Below are positions 58,801 through 64,000 of a stretch of DNA of 64,000 nt, one piece after another. Both the position numbers and the translations under genes were made by a program. Numbering within the stretch: position 1 is the first letter of the stretch; each line of letters starts with the position of its first letter. The notes under the pieces are model-generated. The model did no database searches and was not told the origin of the DNA. It worked only from the letters and a program-made list of their open reading frames with translations. The DNA comes from Leuctra nigra (Eukaryota > Arthropoda > Insecta > Plecoptera > Leuctridae), in NCBI GenBank assembly GCA_934045905.1, contig OW203763.1, positions 35,911,017-35,975,016 of the forward strand, written 5' to 3'.

Positions 58801-60635
58801 TAAAATGTACAATGGAAAAAGAAGTTGGAGGAAGTATACCATTTTTAGATTTTAAAGTCACAAGAAACATGAACAAGATTGAAACAGAAGTTTATCGAAA
58901 GGCAACACATACAAACCAATACATACATCACCTTTCTAACCACCATCGAGTTTTCAAGGAAGGTACAATGAAATGCCTTATTAATCGAGCGGGAACCCAC
59001 AGTACCACAGTGGAAAATAAGCAAAAAGAATTAGAATTTTTACACGATGTATTCAAGAAAAATGGATATCCGGAAAGATTCATAAACCGAGTGTTTTCGA
59101 AAAACATAAACAAGAATATTCAAAAAGGAGAACCATTTAACACTATTTCGATACCGTATTTTCATAAATTGTCAGATCAAATAAAAAGAATTTTGGAAAT
59201 AGTGAACATTAGAACAACTTTCAATTCAGGGAAAACACTCAAGACTTTATTAATGAATGTAAAACCTAATAATGAAACACAGAAAGACAAAGCGTGGGTG
59301 TACACCATAGGTTGTGAGTGTGAAGGTGTCTACGTAGGGGAAACCAAAAGACCAGTAAATGTGAGAATAAAGGAACACAAGTCTAACTTAAAGAACAAAC
59401 GAATGAACCCAATGGATAGCCAGGTGAAATCATTGCTTGTAGAGCACTCGATGGAACAACAACATAATATGGAATGGGACAATATTGGAAAGATGTGGAA
59501 GGAGGAACGATGGGGAAGAAGACGGTTTAAGGAGGCGGCGACAATGGCAGTGATAAGAGAAAGGATCAAAGTGATAAGTCAACCAAGCTTTGAATTGAAC
59601 AACATTTGGACAGAGACATTACGAGAACAAGTGAATAGAAGATGGGAGAAAATTAAGAAGAATATGCAGTAAAGTAGTTAATAAGTTTCCATATGTAGTC
59701 AGAAATTAGTTCATTACAAGTAGGTCGAGTCCAACAGTTGGTTGTTGGTTTTTATATTTTACCTTGTGGGTTCTTTGTGAAATGTTTTGATTTTTTGTAA
59801 GCTTGTTGGATAGTGTTTTTTAATTGTTAGTTGTTTGTTTTTACCTGTCAAACTCCTGATGAAGCCCACTGGAAAGAGGGCGAAATATAGAGATTTAAAA
59901 TAAAAATCGTTTGTGAAACGTTCATAAGAGTGTATTTAATGTAATCCTAATTAGTGTTGCAAATTAGAGCTATTTCATCATGTTCTATCATCAAGGAAAC
60001 ACATTTGTACTTTCATATTAATGAAGTTTCACTCTATAAGCTCAATGCAGGAACACCATTTACATCATAAAAGATGGGATCAATTGGTGTTTATAGAGAA
60101 CTCAGCATGTAGGTCACTTTGCGTCTTTGAAAGATAACGATAATGATTGGGAGAAGATGGTGATTGGAAAATGATGCTAGAAGAAAAGAGTTAAGTAAAA
60201 AGTAAAATCCTGGGGTGTGATTCTATTGAAACATACTTACTTAATAAGATAGGACTTTTATGTCATTGACAACACGGAAACTTGTTTGACCCGATGCACC
60301 GTCGACAATGATCAACATGTTCTTGCATGTTGGCAAGAGTTTGATGGCCCATTCAAAATGTAGCATGCTCCTTCAATGCTACTACATTGATGTTCACAAT
60401 GGTTTCATCAAAGAGGTTCTAGTAGCCTACCTGTTGTCTCCTTGCTTTCATACAGTAAAACTTTAAATTAACAAAGATTTCAGAAGAATCAAAACTTTTT
60501 AAATTATGTAAAATGCATTAGTTTAATTAATTGTCTCACCTGATAACTAAATCCACATAGGACTATTCTCATATTCTTCATGGCAAGGGTATACACTGGA
60601 TAGTACACCATTGTATAATTATACTTCTCGGTCAG
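52815..60635 (-). CDS. ECT2/pebble-like Rho guanine-nucleotide exchange factor (13 exons, 5' part missing)
   Basis: Exons on the minus strand: 60540-60635, 58199-58423, 57136-57288, 56932-57063, 56635-56674, 56176-56558, 54986-55220, 54752-54912, 54057-54209, 53827-53977, 53190-53320, 53031-53116 and 52815-52956. All junctions but one have clear GT/AG sites, phases agree throughout, and the sum is 2,088 nt (695 codons plus stop). Order: two BRCT domains, a DH domain and a PH-like domain with a basic tail, the ECT2/pebble layout. ECT2 activates RhoA at the cell equator in cytokinesis; its BRCT pair binds the centralspindlin partner. The protein is divergent and about 200 residues shorter than vertebrate ECT2, because the first exons were not found. 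Symbol left empty since a paralogue cannot be excluded. Confidence 0.85.
53031..54209 (-). CDS. PH-like domain and C-terminal exons of the ECT2-like gene
   Basis: Four exons (54057-54209, 53827-53977, 53190-53320, 53031-53116). They begin PLLPGCKLVMQFEAIEL, then GDHLVFCVIKSQ (the FLFND position of ECT2), then YLRRVLLKDVTRIFNIED, then NAFSIRIRTGE and a helix EMLENLITHLK. Spacing follows the PH region of ECT2, which binds lipids and helps membrane targeting. It leads into KAARSTRKIL.., matching the basic tail of ECT2. One intron (53764-53810) holds a short match to the GTGCTCGC repeat. Confidence 0.8.
54541..54745 (-). mobile_element. GAGGTAGAAGG-family MITE in an ECT2 intron
   Basis: Reverse-complement match to 7230-7473: TGTCATTGTGTAAGAGAATAC, AACTGC..TTGCTGACATCA, TTCCAAAAGTGTG and AAAATCGAG in the same order. 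It sits between exons 54752-54912 and 54057-54209. Confidence 0.65.
54752..56558 (-). CDS. DH (RhoGEF) domain exons of the ECT2-like gene
   Basis: Exons 56176-56558, 54986-55220 and 54752-54912. CR1-like helix: RTRVIKDFFATEKNYLAML. Middle: LLTHEVIKNMFVNIRSIHKL. CR3: DILNRPVQRLKTIILTLQEL, the hallmark RPVQRL of Dbl-family exchange factors. It ends in a helix to NIFTVYNMILNCP, as in ECT2 before the PH domain. About 38 residues after IKWNM (PRAPPSATC... to KPSNSS) have no counterpart in the usual DH fold. They may be a lineage insertion or a small unspliced intron of 114 nt without good splice sites. Confidence 0.85.
55636..55880 (+). pseudogene. LINE ORF2 C-terminal scrap in an ECT2 intron
   Basis: Plus-strand reading has WYAHMRRMDTNRWPQRMW and PPGRRFRGRPAKEW, the RNA/DNA-binding tail motif of non-LTR ORF2 (compare 2503-3045). 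It is broken by a stop at its start. No tail or target duplication recognised. Confidence 0.7.
55906..56122. mobile_element. 217 bp MITE, GGCTGTGCATAAAAGACG ends
   Basis: A perfect 18 bp inverted pair with GACCCCCCCCC and ACCCCACCCC runs inside. Between exons 54986-55220 and 56176-56558. No sure target duplication. Confidence 0.8.
56635..58423 (-). CDS. BRCT-pair exons of the ECT2-like gene
   Basis: BRCT-1 continues through 58199-58423: LMTLIRHMGGDVEDEVHCDVTH, then GIPIMAQAWVRQCW. BRCT-2 spans 57136-57288 (FAGKYLCFLGF, HGG, DPLLTHV) and 56932-57063 (FENKYVVDEEWVWDSI). A 40 nt exon (56635-56674) links to the DH domain. The donor after 58199 (GTAGGA) is chosen because it joins in phase to the next BRCT. 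The ORF also runs on to 58092 with a good GTAAGT donor, in phase with an open stretch 57750-58058 of unknown similarity; this alternative cannot be excluded. Confidence 0.8.
56709..56903 (+). mobile_element. GAGGTAGAAGG-family MITE in an ECT2 intron
   Basis: The ends TACTTTAGAGGTAGAAGG / CTTTCTACCTCCGAGATA surround GAAGTATTCTCTTACAATAA and TGACAGGTGTCAC, as in 7230-7473. Between exons 56635-56674 and 56932-57063. Confidence 0.65.
58480..59943 (+). mobile_element. Penelope-like retroelement, 5'-truncated, in an ECT2 intron
   Basis: An insert opposite in strand to the gene, flanked by ATCCTAATT (58470-58478, again 58507-58515, and 59944-59952), likely the target duplication with a small 5' rearrangement. 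The body holds the end of the reverse transcriptase, a GIY-YIG endonuclease and about 270 bp of 3' untranslated sequence. Confidence 0.85.
58505..59672 (+). pseudogene. Penelope-like reverse transcriptase/GIY-YIG endonuclease
   Basis: The first frame has the template-grip motif QKSGLAMGNCLSS (to about 58640); a frameshift leads into the 341-codon frame from 58647. There RYVDAVFVIWE (residues 22-32) is the palm motif, normally YVDD; the second Asp is Ala here, which should abolish polymerase activity. GSIPFLDFKVTR follows. Near residues 217-255 the GIY-YIG part reads WVYTIG...GVYVGETKRP and RIKEHK. Known Penelope elements have this RT plus GIY-YIG order. Truncation, frameshift and the YVDA change make it dead. 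Confidence 0.9.
59954..60539. other. Intron sequence, nothing recognised
   Basis: Part of the intron between exons 60540-60635 and 58199-58423. Minus-strand reading near 60245-60350 (LLPTCKNMLIIVDGASG) is open but has no good splice sites. Confidence 0.4.
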
Positions 60636-60747
60636 CTACAATTTGTTTGAATGCCGTCGGCCCTAATATTGTTCAGAATCTGAAATGGATACAAGTGCAA
60701 TGATTTACTTTCCACATAAACATGGGGCATGGTGAGTTCAGAAGTTG

Positions 60748-60990
60748 TACATGTCATTACATGTACACTCCATGGACACTGAAATTGGTCCGCGGTCAAT
60801 GTTCAACTGACACTACGGCTAGTATTTTATTTTAATGTAATTTTTTGGCACAAAGACCGGATGGCTAGTGTGAGTTTAGGGCCTAAAAATTACTTTAAAT
60901 AAATAATAAGTACTAGCCTAGGAGTCGAGTGCATATTGACTGCGGACCATTTTCCATGTCCAGGAGAGTACATGTCATTACATGTAATTT
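60748..60990. mobile_element. MITE with about 75 bp inverted ends
   Basis: ACATGTCATTACATGTACAC, TGGTCCGCGGTCAAT and GGCTAGTA at the left are mirrored by TACTAGCC, ATTGACTGCGGACCA and ACATGTCATTACATGTAAT. The outermost 18 bp is itself nearly palindromic. Confidence 0.7.
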
Positions 60991-61342
60991 CTTCCCCTTC
61001 ATTCCGAAGATCGTGTCAATGACCAAGAGAGCTCATTGACCTTTCACCTGACGAGAATCGAAGTTTGGCTCTGAATATCCTGACAATTCTTCACCCGTAC
61101 AGCCAAGCTGGATTCGTTGCCGATCATAACGTTTATGTGAACACAAGGAATTGATGGAATAGTGGTTTCTGTCAAAGGAGTATACTGGTTACGATTCACT
61201 CACAAAACAACGATCACATTCCCAATCCCACTCATTTTCAAGGTTTGAATGGCAAAGCTGGACTAATTAATTGCATATATTTTAACACCAACCAATTCAG
61301 AAACAAGATCTATCCCCCCCCCCCCCCCCCCCGGCACACGTC
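60991..61342. other. Non-coding, ends in a C homopolymer
   Basis: No gene recognised. A run of about 20 C at 61313-61332 marks the end. Confidence 0.4.
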
Positions 61343-61555
61343 TTGAAGGAAAGTTTGCTTGGTCTAGCTCACCCCCTCTACCTACATCAATGCGATCTCC
61401 ACGTGGTCAACGCACCTGCGGCTACATGTGACCTTGAAGAAGAAAATTTAATTCGTCTTACTCCAACAGAGTTTGCTGACTATACTTTCGTGTCAGTAAC
61501 ATCGTCGATGTACAATCGGCCTACTATTCAATTGCCATATACGAAATTGGAGTAA
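61343..61555 (+). other. Unassigned open stretch, possible exon or element fragment
   Basis: 71 codons open after the C run, with a protein-like reading (TCDLEEENLIRLTPTEFADY, then SSMYNRPTIQLPYTKLE). It ends GGAGTAAGC, which could be a donor. No ATG start, no family recognised. Confidence 0.25.
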
Positions 61556-61811
61556 GCACGCTCAAAGTGGTAGTGTTATGAGAACACAATCGCACAATTT
61601 TTGGAATGCCCGGCGTAAGCTGGGCAAATAAAATGGTAAACGTAACATGAAGAATTCTCTTTGAAGAATTCTTTGATTGAACATATTTACATCAAAGGCC
61701 GTAACACTGGTTTCACCGGTAAAATCTTTGTTGACATCTCTGTTCTCTGGTGATTGCTGATTGAAGATTTACCAAGTAAATCAGCAAAGACCTAAATATT
61801 GGCTTCTTTAC

Positions 61812-62599
61812 CAGGGACCCGAACCTTTATTAATAAAGGTTCCGGTTCCGGTTCCACAATTTTACTTTATAAAGGTTCGGGTTCCGGTTCCGGTTCTTAA
61901 ACAAATAATCTTAAAGGTTCGGTTCCGGTTCCGGATCCTGCATAAAGGTTCCGGGTTCCGGTTCCGGTTCTCAAATTTTAAATCAAACTAGATTATAACA
62001 CTTCAGTATTATGTCAAATTTAATGGAATTTTTGAATTTGGATTTTGTCATATTATGAATGAAGCACTGGTGTAGTGTCTGTAATATGCGTACAGAAGTC
62101 ACAGGATGGTGCGCAGACTAAATCTCAGAGTCAGAAGAGACAGTGGCGGCAATTTTCTCCATAAGACGGCGTAAACATTCATTTTGCCAGAGCTTCATAA
62201 TTGTCAGCAAAGCAGTTCTCATCGCAAAAAAATTGAAAACTCGAGCACCATTTAAAAATGAAGGATTTTCAAGAATTAAAAAAGTCTACAAAAAATACTA
62301 ATAGAAATGTTATCAAAAAATATTTTTTTTACAACTTTGCGAAAAATATTCTTTGAAAATATCATAATATTAAAATCCAAAATATAAAAAATTAAATCGT
62401 ACATGTTTCTTTTATTAAAAGAAGGAACCTTAAAGAACCTTTAAGAACCTTTAAGAACCTAATTGATTATAAAGGTTCGGGTTCAGGTTCCGGTTCTTGG
62501 GGAAAAAAGTATAACGGTTCCGGTTCCGGTTCTGGACCCAAAATAATAAAGGTTCATACCGGTTCTAGGTTCCGGTTCCGGTTCCGGTTTGGGTCCCTG
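61812..62599. mobile_element. hAT element built of GGTTCCGGTTCC arrays
   Basis: The ends CAGGGACCCGAACC / GGTTTGGGTCCCTG are flanked by an exact 8 bp TTCTTTAC (61804-61811, 62600-62607). Inside both ends are arrays of AAAGGTTCGGGTTCCGGTTC; between them is AT-rich DNA. 788 bp, no transposase. The hexamer arrays are on the same strand at both ends. Confidence 0.93.
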
Positions 62600-62794
62600 T
62601 TCTTTACTATCACGAGCCGTCTGAACGATTTGGTCTAAAGAAACCCATTATTAACCATTGGAATAGAAAGAGAAAATACTCTATACTTGTTTATTGGATC
62701 CATTTAATTACACTAATTTTAACTGCGGTTTATGCACTAAAGGTCTTGGCTATTATTTCAAGGCGAATGAACAATTCAACCAGCAAGGCTGATT

Positions 62795-62945
62795 GAGGCG
62801 ACGAGGTGACAAATACAAAGTAGGTTTAAAAGTACAACTAAATATATTATGAACAACTCCAACCAACGAGAGTCTCATTATATCTATGGTACAACCTTCT
62901 CTCCCCACAGTAACTCTCTGCTATTTCCAAAGCATTAGGCGCCAG
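62795..62945. repeat. Inverted partner of 63590-63670, split by a 70 bp insert
   Basis: GAGGCGACGAGGT, CAAAGTAGGTTTAAAAGTAC, CTTCTCTCC and CAGTAACTCT follow the reverse complement of 63590-63670. A 70 bp insert starting TAAATATATTATGAACAAC interrupts it. The pair encloses about 650 bp. Confidence 0.6.
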
Positions 62946-62964
62946 GAAAGTTCAACGCGTCCAC

Positions 62965-63345
62965 AGGGAGGGGCAAGGGGGGTGCTTGACCCCCCCCCCC
63001 CCTGGATGTCAGGAAAACATAAGATTTTTCTGGTGTTTTACACGTAGTTTCATTTTGTTCCCAAAATAACTAAAGTAAACTGATTTCAAAGTGTCAAAAA
63101 ACCAAAACATGCCTTGCGGCGCAGGTTTGAACATGTCTCTCAGCACCCCAAAAGTGCAAAATTTAAAAAATATTGAATATTTCAACAAAATACACCTCAT
63201 AACATCTCAAACTTGATTTAAAAGTGTCCAAAAACCAAAAAACGCTCTGCGGGGCAGGATGGGGGGCGCGCCCCCACACCCCTTGACCCTTAAAATATTA
63301 TTTTCCTTGCCTTGCCCCCACCTGGCAGAAATCCTGCGGACGCCC
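62965..63345. mobile_element. Diverged GCCCCGCAGG-module element
   Basis: GCGTCCACAGGGAGGGGCAAGG (62959-) and a right end CCTTGCCCCCACCTGGCAG..CTGCGGACGC form imperfect inverted ends. Two modules (near 63110 and 63245) have CTGCGGGGCAGG after AAAGTGTCCAAAAACCAAAA, as in 42660-42745. No clean target duplication. Confidence 0.55.
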
Positions 63346-63355
63346 ATACATATTA

Positions 63356-63532
63356 AGCTGGGCCCACCGTTATTTACTCGATATAGAACTTTTTGCGTTT
63401 TGCGTTTTCCGTTTTCTTTCTTACGACCAATCACAAGTCTGCCGTGAGTAGCTTAAAGAAACTTAATAGAAATATGTGAATAGAATAGAAAGTGAATTGA
63501 AAAAATCGGAAAACGCAAATGTGGACCCGGCT
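63356..63532. mobile_element. 177 bp MITE with TTA duplication (PIF/Harbinger-like)
   Basis: AGCTGGGCCCACC at the left and GTGGACCCGGCT at the right with TTTGCGTTTTCC-type inner repeats, flanked by TTA on both sides. A 3 bp TWA target and GGGCC-like ends are usual for PIF/Harbinger. Confidence 0.6.
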
Positions 63533-63734
63533 TTACTCAGCGTCTAGAATCGAGCTGATCAAGTTTCCAAGGGCCTTGGTTCGGCTCCTTGAAAGCTTGG
63601 GAGAAGAGTTACTGTTATGGGAGAGAAGGTTGTACTTTTAAGCCTACTTTGTAACCTCGTCGCCTCCATCGGTCTGATGCTTGAAGTCCAGCAGGCAAAA
63701 CGTCGCTGTTAAAATCAATGTAAATAGTAAATAC

Positions 63735-63775
63735 CTGGCGTTTGTGATGATCTTGAAGAAAGGCCCTTCAAGTTC
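63735..63775 (-). CDS. Candidate upstream exon of the ECT2-like gene
   Basis: 41 nt between a CTCCAG acceptor and a GTATTT donor, reading ELEGPFFKIITNA plus two bases. It resembles the stretch before the first BRCT of ECT2, but is short and its phase does not fit exon 60540-60635 directly. Tentative. Confidence 0.25.
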
Positions 63776-64000
63776 CTGGAGAATATAGAGTGAGTCGAAA
63801 GTGGTATTTCAAATAACTGCAACAGAAATTTAAAATTACTTCCTCAAGTTTTATAGTATCTCCTAAAACTTAGCATTATCATCGTATACTGACATCAAAA
63901 ACAAATACAAACATGAACGAATATCTCTCGTTGTTTAAATTTGATGTTCATTTTACATCGTTATACTGATTTTTCACTGTGTTTCTTGCCACAGTGTTTA
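63776..64000. other. Window end, no feature
   Basis: AT-rich sequence; earlier exons of the minus-strand ECT2-like gene may lie beyond the window. Confidence 0.3.

Noticed and set aside
61812..62599. Telomere-like repeat array (GGTTCC versus TTAGG)
   Set aside because: The hexamer is not the insect telomere unit and the array is inside an element with an exact 8 bp target duplication.

Overview
This is eukaryotic DNA, most likely from an arthropod and probably an insect. There is one spliced housekeeping gene with short introns, nuclear tRNA genes with a Pol III terminator, and about fifteen kinds of transposable element. No bacterial operon, rRNA or CRISPR array is visible. The species cannot be named from the sequence. 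About 10% of the window is host or element coding sequence that can be recognised; the rest is repeats and AT-rich spacer.

Layout. (1) 1-10.7 kb, 23.6-36.8 kb and 43.3-50.6 kb are three copies (A, B, C) of one segmental duplication, each carrying a tRNA-Leu(UAG) gene. The copies differ by whole transposon insertions, so empty and filled sites can be read directly: a hAT element only in A (1822-3473), a small hAT only in B (26362-26658), a 3.2 kb LINE only in B (28806-31972), two TIR elements in A and B but not C, and a TA-flanked MITE only in C. (2) 10.7-15.1 kb starts with a near-perfect 629 bp palindrome and is otherwise non-coding. (3) 15.8-20.9 kb holds the most striking object, an uninterrupted 1,682-codon minus-strand ORF. 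It joins an SGNH hydrolase, a minisatellite-encoded linker, zinc fingers, a MULE-type DDE transposase, a SWIM finger and a C-terminal Ulp1-like cysteine protease. (4) 36.3-43.3 kb is a transposon nest: two nested hAT pairs, each with its own 8 bp target duplication, and a 1.4 kb foldback element. (5) 52.2-60.6 kb is an ECT2/pebble-type Rho guanine-nucleotide exchange factor on the minus strand. At least 13 phase-compatible exons (695 codons) encode BRCT, BRCT, DH and PH regions; its introns hold MITEs, a LINE scrap and a 5'-truncated Penelope-like element. (6) 60.6-64 kb is repeats, including a hAT element built from GGTTCC arrays.

How the parts relate. The ECT2-like gene is the only evident host protein gene. 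The large ORF looks like a transposon protein or a recently domesticated one, because every catalytic motif is intact. Several non-autonomous elements share modules (a GCCCCGCAGGGC core, a GAGCGAGCGAAGCGAGC block, a GAGGTAGAAGG inverted repeat) across otherwise unrelated loci. At least nine insertions have an exact or near-exact 8 bp target duplication, so hAT-like transposition has been a main shaper of this region.
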